From NCBI GenBank assembly GCA_029834535.1, contig JAQMWT010000157.1, positions 62,001 through 126,000 on the forward strand: DNA of 64,000 nucleotides, given 5' to 3'. This DNA comes from Chrysophaeum taylorii (lineage: Eukaryota > Sar > Pelagophyceae > Pelagomonadales > Pelagomonadaceae). The notes beneath the pieces were generated by a model that saw only the letters and a program-made list of their open reading frames with translations, did no database searches and was not told the origin of the DNA. Shown here piece by piece: positions 52,661 to 61,865 of this stretch. The position numbers and the translations under genes were made by a program. Position 1 is the first letter of the stretch; every line of letters starts with the position of its first letter.

Positions 52661-53634
52661 ATGCTGCGGGTGGAGCTCCATAGCTCGATTCTAGAAGAGG
52701 CGTTGGGGTCGCGGTTGCTCGACGGGAAGCGGGAACCGTGCGAACTGTCGGTATCAGATTTCGACGACTGCCAATTCAAGCTCGTGGTCCTCCCGCAACA
52801 GGAGAACATCCTAACGTTGCACGTCCACGTGCCGTGCTACGACTTGCTCTCGGCGAACGGCGCTGCGGACGTTATCGACGATGTCTACGCCGGCATGAAG
52901 ACGACGCCCGAGACGGGGTACCAGGTCGCCTTTAGCGTCAACGCCAACGAAGTCTCCAACCCGGACGAGACGCTCGCGAGGCTCATCCACGTCAAGCGGA
53001 ACCTCGTTGGCGCGCCGTTGATGAAAGCATTCAACGCGCTCAAGTCGGGCACGGCCAAGTCCTTCGAGCCTCTGGAAATCCCGTGGCGCCAGACAGAGTC
53101 GATTTTCGTGCAGTCCGGTCCCGACCCGGCAAACCCCCTCAACTACGACCGTATCACCGTCATCTTCTCGATCGACTTTCCCGAAGAGTCGGATCGCGCG
53201 TATTGTCGAATCTTCCTCCAGCAATTCCAAGAATGCCAGCGCAAGGTCAACAACGCCCCGCCCGTCGTCTTTTCCGAACACAACAACGCTCCCATGGAAA
53301 TACGCGACAAGGTCGCCGCCAGCAGCGGCATTGTCGGATTCGTCAGCTTGACGATCTTCGCCTCCCACGTTAAGACGCCGGAAAAGCTCGCCAAGACCGT
53401 CGACCTCATCGTCAGCTTCCGGAACTACCTCCACTTTCACATCAAGGCAGCCAAAACAAACCTCCACATGCGGATGCGGTACGTTTTTTTTTATGTGCGC
53501 GACCGCCCTCACGCGTTTGATCTAGGCGCAAAGTTGATACGTGGAAGCAAATTCTGAACAGGGCGATCCAGACATCCTCTGGGCCCAAGGAGATGAAAAC
53601 TGTCACGGGCAAGACATTCACCCGCAAGACCTAG
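52661..53634 (+). CDS. ARPC2: Arp2/3 complex subunit 2 (p34-Arc)
   Basis: Exons 52661-53478 and 53526-53634; the 47-nt intron is GTACGTTTTT...ATCTAG. The protein is 308 residues, the usual size. Landmarks are FDDCQFKLVVLPQQ, LIHVKRNLVGAPLMKAF, DRITVIFSIDFPEESDR, FRNYLHFHIKAAKTNLHMRM and the C-terminal KEMKTVTGKTFTRKT supplied by exon 2. ARPC2 and ARPC4 form the core that holds Arp2 and Arp3 and contacts the mother filament during branched actin nucleation. Confidence 0.94.
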
Positions 53635-54116
53635 GACCTTTTTTTGGCTCGTGCTATTCTTCTTTCCGTGCCGCCGCCGCCGCCACCGTCGTCGTCTTTC
53701 CTACGCCACGCAGCGTTCCCTCGCGTGCATGCAGCGTCGCGGCAACTGGAGAGCTTCGTGACTCCTGTGTCGTCGTTGTCCGCGCGCGCCGCAAGTACTC
53801 CCCTTGTTCTCCTCCCTCCGCGTGACGATAGTGAACCGCCGAGTTCTCCTTTACCGCCCACCGCGCCGAGCCCCCCAAATACCCTGCTCCAAATTGGGAA
53901 GATAACAAGGTCGTCGACCCATGAAACGCATACCGTCTGGAATAGTGCGGGTGTCATTTTGCATGACTGCATTGCCCGCACGTCACGAAACATCCTACTC
54001 ACAACAGTCTTTGAATCACGCGCCAAGGCAATAAGTGTCGTCGGAGTGGATGAAGTTAAGTGAGCGTGCACGGCGTTCGCTGACATTATCCTTCTTTGTC
54101 GACCGCGGGCGTCGAA
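53635..54116. other. Intergenic; weak opposite-strand frames only
   Basis: About 480 bp between convergent genes. Frames of 139 and 151 codons overlap on opposite strands; neither shows a motif and both contain (GCC)n/(GGC)n-driven low complexity. Treated as noncoding. Confidence 0.4.
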
Positions 54117-54608
54117 TCACAGGCTGCCTCTGCGATTGATTCGGCGCTGGATGACCTTGCTGGAAGCCATTCCCGCAGAGTAGCGACGGACGGCGGGATC
54201 GGCGGCCATTCTTTCGTGGGCCTCTTCCATGGTCGTCGGGAGGGCTCTGCCCTCGTCGTGCTGACGGTGCAGCCACATGTGGAGCATGGCCGTTTGGTCA
54301 AAGCGCGAGAGGACCTGGTTGACGAAGCGAACGGGTTGTTCGGACTGGCGCGCAACGCGCATCAGTCGCAGACCGCGGAGCAAACTCTTGTCCTCGAGTT
54401 CCTCGTCGGTCAACGCTTCGAGCACCTTCATCATGCTCTTGTACTCGACCGCCTGCGCAGAAGAGCGGAAACCTGGAACTCTGAGCTTCCACATCTCGCC
54501 CGCCATGCTCTCGGTCAGCTGGCTCCGATACTGGGAGAGCGTCCAGCGCTCCGTCGCCAGGAGCGACGTCACCAAGCCGGAAAAAGCCTTCTTCGCCTTG
54601 GCGGCCAT
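54117..54608 (-). CDS. Stand-alone SRP54 M-domain-like protein
   Basis: From ATG 54608 the product is 163 residues and consists almost wholly of an SRP54 M (signal-peptide-binding) domain: RWTLSQYRSQLTESM, VEYKSMMKVLEALTDEELED, LRGLRLMRVARQSEQPVR and FVNQVLSRFDQTAMLHMWL. The 'LTDEEL ... RxxRVARxS ... VNxxLxxFDQ' series is diagnostic. No GTPase (NG) domain is present upstream. The frame is open to another ATG at 54728; the extra 40 residues are Arg/Ser-rich and acid-poor, so a mitochondrial or plastid presequence is possible. It might assist insertion of organelle membrane proteins or bind ribosomes; that is speculative. Confidence 0.78.
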   Translation of the reverse strand: MAAKAKKAFSGLVTSLLATERWTLSQYRSQLTESMAGEMWKLRVPGFRSSAQAVEYKSMMKVLEALTDEELEDKSLLRGLRLMRVARQSEQPVRFVNQVLSRFDQTAMLHMWLHRQHDEGRALPTTMEEAHERMAADPAVRRYSAGMASSKVIQRRINRRGSL

Positions 54609-54780
54609 AGTCGAGTGTTGATGCGTGGTAGGGTTTTTAAAGTCGAGAGTGCTAACAACCAGCGAGCAAGGGTGCGGACGTATGCGGGTTGCGTCGAGGC
54701 GTGAAAGATGCCGGAAAGGCGGTGACATTCCGTTCAAGGGCTCGGGGGATTAAAGACTTTAGGGATTCCTTAAAGGCGGG

Positions 54781-54840
54781 ACCTAGTCGGGGTCATCGCC
54801 GAGCCGTGGGGCAGGTGAGGAGAGGGCGCCCCCCCCCCTA
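54781..54840 (-). repeat. Fragment of the retrotransposon ORF end
   Basis: About 60 bp on the minus strand encodes SSPAPRLGDDPD and runs into TAGGTCCCGC, matching 4227-4278 and 24794-24843. Both flanks are unrelated, so it is a tiny truncated copy. Confidence 0.75.
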
Positions 54841-54912
54841 CGCACGCTGCCGTGTCTACGTGTAGGGTAAGTTTGTCGCAGTCTGAGGTCGTTTGATGAT
54901 GATCGACACCTG

Positions 54913-55645
54913 ATGAACAGAGACTGTTGGCTAATGGACACCGAGGCTCGCGCGCGGATACGACGGCTGGCCTCGGAGAACGAGCAACTTAAGTTGCGTC
55001 TCGCGCGGTGCGGGTGTGGACGCGGCTCCCGGGACACGTCGCTCGCGCGTGCCTTGGAGGAGAACGAGCGCCTGCGGTCTCAGCTCAAGCAGGGCCAGTC
55101 ACCCGCGATGTTGGCGGAAGCCCTCGGCATCCACGATATCATCCGGAGATATAGACGGGCGCTGCGTGCGTTCTGCACCGAGCAACCCTGACGAGCGTCG
55201 CAGGTGCCGCGCATCGAAGAATCAGCCAGCTCGAGGCAGCGCTAGCCGAGACGCGCTCGTCGCGCCGCACCGAAGAGACGGCCGCGACCATCCTCGAGCG
55301 TGCCGTCGAGTGTCTCCAAGCGGCCAAGAGCACGCAAGAGCAGACTCTCAAGGCCGCGACGACGAGGCCTCACCCGATGCACCCCGACCGCGATGACAAC
55401 TCTACCGACGGCCGTTGCGCAGTTTTACGCTCGGTGCGTTTCTCCCGTGTGTATGTGATTCTTCATAGGAAATTGGTGGCTTGGATGCCGAGATCACGAT
55501 GCTCCGCGCAGCGCTGCGCGATTCGACGTCCAGAAAGCGCGGTCACCGGCCACACGCCGGTGATGATGATGCGAGGCTTATGGAAGACGCCGCGCATCAA
55601 GGAGCGACCGTTCGAGCTGACGACGAGGGAAGAAGGAGAGACTAG
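54913..55645 (+). CDS. Small coiled-coil protein, three exons
   Basis: Exons 54913-55165, 55204-55433 and 55469-55645 with introns of 38 and 35 nt; the protein is 219 residues (ATG 54934 is an alternative start). It is coiled coil nearly throughout: RIRRLASENEQLKLRLARC, LARALEENERLRSQLKQG, RRISQLEAALAETRSS, EEIGGLDAEITMLRAAL after splicing. The tail is charged and ends RRRD. No family recognised. Heptad-rich small proteins are often centrosomal, kinetochore or motor-adaptor subunits, but nothing here is specific. Confidence 0.65.
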
Positions 55646-55863
55646 AGCGCGCCCTTGCTTGGGCGGAGTCGTCATATACATCATAATAATTTTTTCAGTA
55701 AAGGCATTCCCATCGGGCCTATCTGCGCTGTTTGGTGTAGTAACAGAAAGTGTCTTTCGTTAGATATTTCGTGTATGATATAGTCGCATCATACGTTTAT
55801 TTATTTTTAGAAAAGAGCACAGGAAGATCACTCGCATGCCACGCCTTCATCTCCACCTCCTCG

Positions 55864-56728
55864 TCAATTGTGGTCATTCAACGGCTTGGTGGGCCGATCA
55901 ATGTTCTTGGGTCCAGCGCGATGATATGCGCCGCTGGAGTTGGAGATCTTTTTGGCCTGGCGAATGTCGGCAGCCTTCTTGGCGGAGCGCGCGCTGCGAG
56001 CGCGGAGCATGGCGGCTCTGCGCGCCTCCGAGTCCATAACCGGCTTCTCGCCCTCGTCGCTGTCGATGTCCATTGGCACGGGCTCGATCTCGTCTTCTTC
56101 TTCCTCAGCGACCGGTTCGAGTGGCACTTGTTTGCGCTCTTTGACGTCAGTCTGCTCCTCGGCGACCGGTTCGAGCGGCGACTGCTCGCGCTCCTTGACA
56201 TCAGTCAGCTCCTTGGCACTCGGCGCTTGCTGCTCGCGCTCCTTGACATCAGTCTGCTCCTTGGCGCTCGGCGCTTGCTGCTCGCTCTCCTTGACATCAG
56301 TCTGATCCTTGGTGCTCGGCGCTTGCTGTTCGCGCTCCTTGACATCAGTCTGCTCCTTGGCGCTCGGCGCTTGCTGCTCGCGCTCCGTTACGTCAGTCTG
56401 CTCCTCGGCATTCGGCGCGTGCTGTTCGCGCTCCTTGACATGGCCTGTGTCAGGTTCGGCATCCTTGACTGCTTCGTCCTCCCCCGGTGGGACTTCCTCT
56501 GACGGCTCGCGGGTGACGTCTACAGGTGCGGGCTCTTTAGCCACCAGCGCCTGAAGCTGCTCGATGATGAGGGCCGACTTGGCGTTGGCCCTGATTCCGG
56601 CGAGCTTGGCGACGCGTTGAAGCTGCGCGCGGTGTGAACGAGGCATGGACGCATCGCACCTCCCGTCGGGACGGCGGGGTCGTCGCCAGGACCTTCGCGA
56701 TTTCCTCGGCAAGCGCCTCATCAGCCAT
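55864..56728 (-). CDS. SAP-like domain protein with 16-residue tandem repeats
   Basis: Exons 56660-56728 and 55864-56622, intron 37 nt (56623-56659). The protein is 275 residues. The splice joins MADEALAEEIAKVL to LQRVAKLAGIRANAKSALII, giving a helix-turn-helix like a SAP DNA-binding motif at about 20-45. About seven copies of a unit like EREQQAPSAKEQTDVK follow, then an acidic stretch and a basic tail RRAAMLRARSARSAKKAADI. SAP modules bind AT-rich chromatin DNA, and the basic tail would suit a nuclear protein. Repeat number is probably variable between strains. Confidence 0.72.
56115..56440. repeat. 48-bp coding minisatellite, about seven units
   Basis: The unit includes CTTGACATCAGTCTGCTCCT and GGCGCTTGCTGCTCGCGCTC on the plus strand. 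Units at the low-coordinate end carry an insertion (ACCGGTTCGAG) that changes APSA to PLEPVAE. It encodes the 16-residue repeats of the SAP-like protein. Confidence 0.85.
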
Positions 56729-56784
56729 CGCGAGAGAGCCAACCGACCGCGCAAACCGCAATTAAACGGTGTTTGTGACGCACG

Positions 56785-57705
56785 TCACTCTAAACCCGTA
56801 CAGGTCTCAGCGCTGAGTGCCGCGAGCGCATCCGCGGGGACCTGCGTCGCCGCGAGACCTTGGCGGAAGGCCTCGGAGAAGGTGGCGATCGCGCCGTCGA
56901 CGTCGACGCACTTGAGCGCAGCTTTGCGGGCTTGCGCAAGTGCGGCCGAGACCGCCGCGCGGTGCGGCTTTTGGAGGGCGAGGACGGGCTCCGATTTGGC
57001 GACGCCGGCAACTAGGCGCCGCAACGCGAGGTCGACGGCGTGGGCACCACTCTTTACCGTCACAGCCCTCGCTTCGTCGCGCCGCGCTTCCTCGGCGCGA
57101 AGCTCCTCCGCCGTAAGGAACCCAGGCGGCAAGCCGGCTTCGAAGGCGGCTCGCAACATGGGCCAGACGACGTCGACGTCGCCGTCTGTCCCAAGCGTCA
57201 CCGAGTGTCGCTCCCACGCGTGCTTGGCGCCGTCGGGCAGCTCGAGCTGCGCGGCCATGCGGCGAATTGTCGGTTCCGGGACACGGCCCTCGTCGCGTTT
57301 CGCGTTGCGACGCACGGCCTCTTCGATGTCGACGTCGACGAAGACGGTCGCGAACGCGTAAGCTGCATCGCACGCCGCGCGGAACAGGACGTGCCGCATC
57401 GACCGGTACTGCGCGTTGTCGTCTGCCACGACCACGCGTAGGGCCGCCGCCTCCGATGGTCTCTCGAGCGCGGCACGCACGCGCGCCAAAGACGCGCGCC
57501 GCGACGCGCGCCATGCGCCGACATCGAAGGTATCAACAATCATCGCTTCTTCGAGATCGTCGTCAAACCGAACGCACTCGATGTCAACGCCCTCCTGCGC
57601 CGTAGACGCCAGCGCGCTCGACGCCGTCGACTTGCCCGCAGCCGGCAACCCCATCAACACACAGAGCACGCCCTTGGTGCGCTGCTTATGCGGCTTGATG
57701 TCCAT
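56785..57705 (-). CDS. PSTK: O-phosphoseryl-tRNA(Sec) kinase
   Basis: A single exon of 306 residues. The P-loop is VLMGLPAAGKSTASSALA (17-34). The PSTK/KTI12 features follow: RFDDDLEEAM, VVADDNAQYRSMRHVLFRAA, FVDVDIEEAVRRNAKRD, and TIRRMAAQLELPDGAKHAWE before RHSVTL. PSTK phosphorylates Ser-tRNA(Sec) so that SepSecS can make selenocysteinyl-tRNA in archaea and eukaryotes. Its presence implies that this organism makes selenoproteins, a trait prominent in pelagophytes. It starts 102 bp from the divergent transporter gene. KTI12 is the main alternative, but the DDN and ELP blocks favour PSTK. Confidence 0.85.
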   Translation of the reverse strand: MDIKPHKQRTKGVLCVLMGLPAAGKSTASSALASTAQEGVDIECVRFDDDLEEAMIVDTFDVGAWRASRRASLARVRAALERPSEAAALRVVVADDNAQYRSMRHVLFRAACDAAYAFATVFVDVDIEEAVRRNAKRDEGRVPEPTIRRMAAQLELPDGAKHAWERHSVTLGTDGDVDVVWPMLRAAFEAGLPPGFLTAEELRAEEARRDEARAVTVKSGAHAVDLALRRLVAGVAKSEPVLALQKPHRAAVSAALAQARKAALKCVDVDGAIATFSEAFRQGLAATQVPADALAALSAETCTGLE

Positions 57706-57807
57706 TGCTGACGCTTAACCCTCACAGAATCATAACCAGGGTCCACGTCCTTCGGGGTCCGTTTTGTAACAGCAGCAGACGAAATTTGGCGTGCGTCGGA
57801 GCTTCTT

Positions 57808-59954
57808 ATGGCTTACGACAGGAATCGCTCGTACGAGATCGTGCTGCTCTTGCTGACCTTAACCTGTTGTGTGGTGATCGCCTTCGATGTCACTCCCCGG
57901 ATTCGCGCCGCAACCGAGGCGAGGAGGCTAGGCCCTGGCGGGCTGGAGGCTATGAGAGACCTCGCTCGCAAGACTGTCGAGTTTGTGATGTTGGGGTCGC
58001 TCTACCTCGTCATGACCATCGCGCTCATCTACGTCAACGTGAGTTTTTTGGGCTGCGCGTGCGCGCGACCTACTACCCCTGCAGGCCTGGATCGTGAGCG
58101 ACCTCTTTCCGTCGCGCCCCGGCGTCGAAACCGAGCGCCGCTTTTTCTCCACGCTTTGTTGCGAACAGGTACGCCGCGACGCTGACCATGCTCCAAATGA
58201 TCTTCTGTGCGATTTCATCTGCTGGACTCGTGTACGGGTTTAAAGTCGCGTCGGTCCCGAACCGCGCCGAGTTGCGAGTAATGTCGCGCAAGTTCGTCGT
58301 CCTCGGGTTTTTCTACGCCGTCTACCTCTGGGGCAGCAACCTCGCCTACAAGTACCTCGAGGTCGGATTCATCCAGATCCTTAAGCCGCTCGGGGGTTTT
58401 ATGATATACCTCACCCTGCTCCGGCACGGCTACGAGACCCTCAGCACGTGGAAGGCCCTCAACATGATCGCCATCTTTGGTGCCGTCTCGATCGCGTCCT
58501 GCGGCCAGGACGAGATCGGCGCCTTTTCGTGGGTCGGCGTCTCGGTTTTGCTCTCGTCGCTTGTCGCCAACTCGTGCTACTACACGCTCCTCCAGTACCT
58601 CCTGCAGCCTCAAGACGACGACACGAAACAAACCGTCCGGCTCAACCCTCTCACAACGATGCTTCTCGTCGGACCCTCGGCCGCCCTGTAAGAAATCATT
58701 GCTGTGTGGGTTCGGAATCATTGCTGTGTGTTCGGAATCATTGCTGTGTGTTCGGAATCATTGCTGTGTGTTCGGAATCAATGTTGTGTGTTCGGAATCA
58801 TTGCTGTGAGTTTGGAATGATCACCCGCCGCCGCGCGTAGGTGGCTATTTTGCGTTGCCGTATCGACCGAGTGGTCGCAAAAGCACTTCGAGTGGACTCT
58901 CCCGACCTGGGTCCTACTCCTCGATTGCGCGCTCGCGTTTGGCCTCAACATCAGCATCATGTACATGCTCAAGGCCTTTTCCGCGCTCACCTACGCCCTC
59001 TGTGGCTACGGCAAAGACGTATGTTTCCGAGCCGTGCTTTGAACTCACTCACCGTGCTTTGAACTCACTCACCGTGCTTTGAACTCACTCACCGTGCTTT
59101 GAACTCACTCACCGTGCTTTGAACTCACTCACCGTGCTTTGAACTCACTCACCGTGCTTTGAACTCACTCACCGTGCTTTGAACTCACTCACCGTGCTTT
59201 GAACTCACTCACCGTGCTTTGAACTCACTCACCGTGCTTTGAACTCACTCACCGTGCTTTGAACTCACTCACCGTGCTTTGAACTCACTCACCGTGCTTT
59301 GAACTCACTCACCGTGCTTTGAACTCACTCACCGTGCTTTGAACTCACTCACCGTGCTTTGAACTCACTCACCGTGCTTTGAACTCACTCACCGTGCTTT
59401 GAACTCACTCACCGTGCTTTGAACTCACTCACCGTGCTTTGAACTCACTCACCGTGCTTTGAACTCACTCACCGTGCTTTGAACTCACTCACCGTGCTTT
59501 GAACTCACTCACCGTGCTTTGAACTCACTCACCGTGCTTTGAACTCACTCACCGTGCTTTGAACTCACTCACCGTGCCGCAGGTCGTCGTCGTGGCGATG
59601 TCGACGGTCATCGTCAACGAGAGAGTGTCAACACTCGAGTGGCAAGCGTATGCCGTCTTGCTTTTTGGCCAAGCCATCTGGATATACCGGAAAATTGACG
59701 AGCAGATGACGCTCGTCCGGGAATCGGGTATCGTCAAGGTCGACGACGGAGATCCCGAGAAGGCGACGTTCCAACAGGAGGCACGGGAAGCTTCGTACAT
59801 TCCTCCGCCGACTCCAGAGAGATCACCTTCCTACGACGAAGACTACTGCTACGACGATGGCTCCGACACCGACGACAGCGAGTTTACGCTCTCGGAAGCA
59901 ACCGCACTTTTCCGGTCATCCAACAACGGTGCTTCCCGCGTCGTCTGGAAGTAG
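57808..59954 (+). CDS. Nucleotide-sugar / triose-phosphate translocator family transporter
   Basis: Five exons: 57808-58038, 58085-58110 (a 26-nt microexon), 58169-58687, 58841-59018 and 59583-59954. Introns are 46, 58, 153 and 564 nt. The protein is 441 residues with about ten hydrophobic spans. Splicing yields the family landmarks: NAWIVSDLFPYAATLTMLQM, NLAYKYLEVGFIQILKPLGG, NISIMYMLKAFSALTYALCG and KDVVVVAMSTVIVNE. These match the TPT/NST branch of the drug/metabolite transporter superfamily, which exchange nucleotide sugars or sugar phosphates across Golgi or plastid membranes. The C-terminal ~90 residues are acidic and cytosolic. Introns 3 and 4 each consist mainly of a 20-bp tandem array. 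Confidence 0.9.
58691..58820. repeat. Intronic 20-bp tandem array, unit TTCGGAATCATTGCTGTGTG
   Basis: Five full units (58711-58810) plus partial units at each side fill intron 3 (58688-58840) of the transporter. Units differ by a few substitutions (AATGTT for TTGCT; GTGAG for GTGTG). Confidence 0.93.
59031..59580. repeat. Intronic 20-bp tandem array, unit GAACTCACTCACCGTGCTTT
   Basis: From 59041 to 59580 there are 27 units, 26 of them identical; the last ends CCGC and runs straight into the splice acceptor CCGCAG. A half unit precedes. It makes up nearly all of intron 4. Perfect homogeneity points to recent expansion or ongoing homogenisation. Confidence 0.97.
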
Positions 59955-60474
59955 CGAGAGCTGCGCCAGCCATACTTATACGTCGTCGTCGTCGTCGTCA
60001 TCATCATCGTATCTGTTGTTGCGTCGCGCGCGTTGTGCCAAGACATGCCGCCGGCCTCTCCTCCGCGCCGAGTGATGATGAATTCCCCCTCTTCTCTTTG
60101 CCGCACGCATCCCTCTGCCCCCGCGGGGACTACATATTGTTAAGTACTCGACGACGACGACGCAGTTATTTTGCTCCACTTCGTTTTGAGACACAGCCCA
60201 AGGTTAGTAGAGTCAGAGAGTGCGTCGACCGCCGCCCGGAAGACATTGATGGGGGGAGCACTTCTTTTTTAGCTCGAAGCAACAAAATTTGTAGAGTCAG
60301 AGAGTGCGTCGACCGCCGCCCAGAAGACATCGACGGGGGGAGCACTTCATTTTTTAGCTCGGAGCAACAAAATTATGTGCGCGCGCGCTCCGAAGAGTTT
60401 TTTTCCCCATCGGCAACAAGGAAGAAAAAAAAAAAAAATCTCGGGCGCGAAACGGCTACAGAAACAAATTTCAT
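59955..60474. other. Intergenic between convergent genes
   Basis: The stretch holds (GTC)n at about 59981-60000, an 84-bp tandem duplication and an A-rich run at 60424-60438. No gene. Confidence 0.5.
60207..60374. repeat. 84-bp tandem duplication
   Basis: Two adjacent copies begin GTAGAGTCAGAGAGTGCGTC (60207 and 60291) and end AGCAACAAAATT, with a handful of differences. It lies in noncoding DNA downstream of both neighbours. Confidence 0.85.
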
Positions 60475-61739
60475 TTAACAGGGCGCAAATTCGGGGGCCA
60501 TCAGACAGAGGAAGTGCCGGGACTTGTTTTGCGCCCAGCTGGCCCCGCGGGTCGGCGGGCCGTCGAGCCTGAAGCCGATGGCATCGAACATGTCGTAATC
60601 GAGTTTGTAGGCCGCCTTGACGCGGGCGAGGAGGTCTTGTGTCCAATAGTCGTGGCGCTTGTCCTGGGGCCGCGCCCGGTGCCACGCGTGATTCTGGGCG
60701 AACATAGCGGTACCCTCGCTCAAATTGTTGATCGCGTTTTTGTTGCGCTTTCGTCGCACGTTATGTTGCGTCGGGGTCCAGCCCGACGCGCCATACTCGT
60801 CCCAGATACCCTTGGCCCGCAACAAGAGCTCGGCGTGTTCTCGGAGCTTGGAAAAGGACCCTACAAAGTTGTAGGCGGGCAGGAACTTCTCGAGGTTGCA
60901 CATGAAGCGTTGGTTTCGCCAGTGGGGATTGGTCCAAGCGTGGAGCCCGCTGAGATCGCTGCGCTTTCGAGGGGCCGTTATCTTGGAGGGGGCGGTGACG
61001 ACGTCGACAAAGTCGGAGAAGTTCATGTGTTTTCTCTTGTAGAGCCGGACCGAGTACGAGTGGCCGTACCGAGCCCCTTTTTCAAACTTGTCGATGTAGG
61101 CCGAAAGCAGGCGCTCGGCAGGATCTCTGAAGAACACAAACTTGGTCCACTCCGGATCGTTTATAATCTGCGTCGCTTCCTCGGGGTCGATCCCGCTGAA
61201 CAGCGGCTTGTCGGACCGGAAATGTGGGTCCCCGCGCCACCTGCGAAAGGTCCGTCCGACCTCGAGTTCGAGAAGAGAGACAAAACAAGGAACTCACTCA
61301 CCGGCCGCGGTCTTTGTTCTTTCCTTGCAACCGAAAGAAGAGGCGCCTGGGGGGAAGTTAAGTGCGCGCGAGGTGCCGGCAACTCACATGAACTCGGTGC
61401 ACGCGACCTTGGGCACGGCGCAGTAGAGGAGCTTATGCTCGCGATTCACGAACATGTGGTGCGAGGCCTAGGGTGGCGGTGGCGTGACGACGACGACACG
61501 GGGGAAACCCACGTATTTCAGTTCAACTCGACGATACTCGAGCCTGACGTCAAGATTCTTCTCCTTCGTCTTGGCGTGCGCCGCGACAAAAAAACACCAC
61601 CGCGGCAGCACCAGGTAGAAGACTCGGCTCACCGTGGGTCCGGCGCGATCTTGGGTAGCGAGAAGGTCGTGGTCTCGTCGCTGGACAAAGGCCAACTGGA
61701 TCCGAGCGCTGCCAGGAGGAGGACGAGAGCCATCATCAT
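60475..61739 (-). CDS. Carbohydrate sulfotransferase, secretory pathway
   Basis: Five exons: 61633-61739, 61513-61543 (31 nt), 61388-61467, 61302-61346 and 60475-61240; introns are 89, 45, 41 and 61 nt. The protein is 342 residues. It opens with a signal anchor MMMALVLLLAALGSSWPLSS. The 5'-PSB motif CAVPKVACT (62-70) and 3'-PB motif VFFRDPAERLLSAYIDKFE (122-140) come from separate exons and align only after splicing. This is the pattern of HNK-1/chondroitin-type sulfotransferases acting in the Golgi. The acceptor sugar is unknown. It starts 126 bp from the divergent AP-4 beta gene. Confidence 0.9.
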
Positions 61740-61865
61740 CGATTCGATCTCGAGAGAGGCCTCGCGGCGTTGTTCCGGGAGCGTTCCGGATCATTGTGGG
61801 CTAAGAAGCGCGGCGACGCGATATGTATCGTGGCGAGAGGCGCCGATAGTCCGAACAAGAGCGCG

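Noticed and set aside
53644-54063. 139-codon plus-strand frame starting MARAILLSVPPP
   Set aside because: Low complexity at the start, no motif, no intron signals, and an equally long frame on the other strand.
55750-56502. Plus-strand frame with LLLALLDISLLLGARR repeats
   Set aside because: It is the antisense reading of the 48-bp coding minisatellite of the SAP-like protein; the splice-consistent minus gene is preferred.
59031-59580. CRISPR-like array
   Set aside because: Units of 20 bp are directly adjacent with no spacers, and the array lies inside a spliced intron of a eukaryotic gene.
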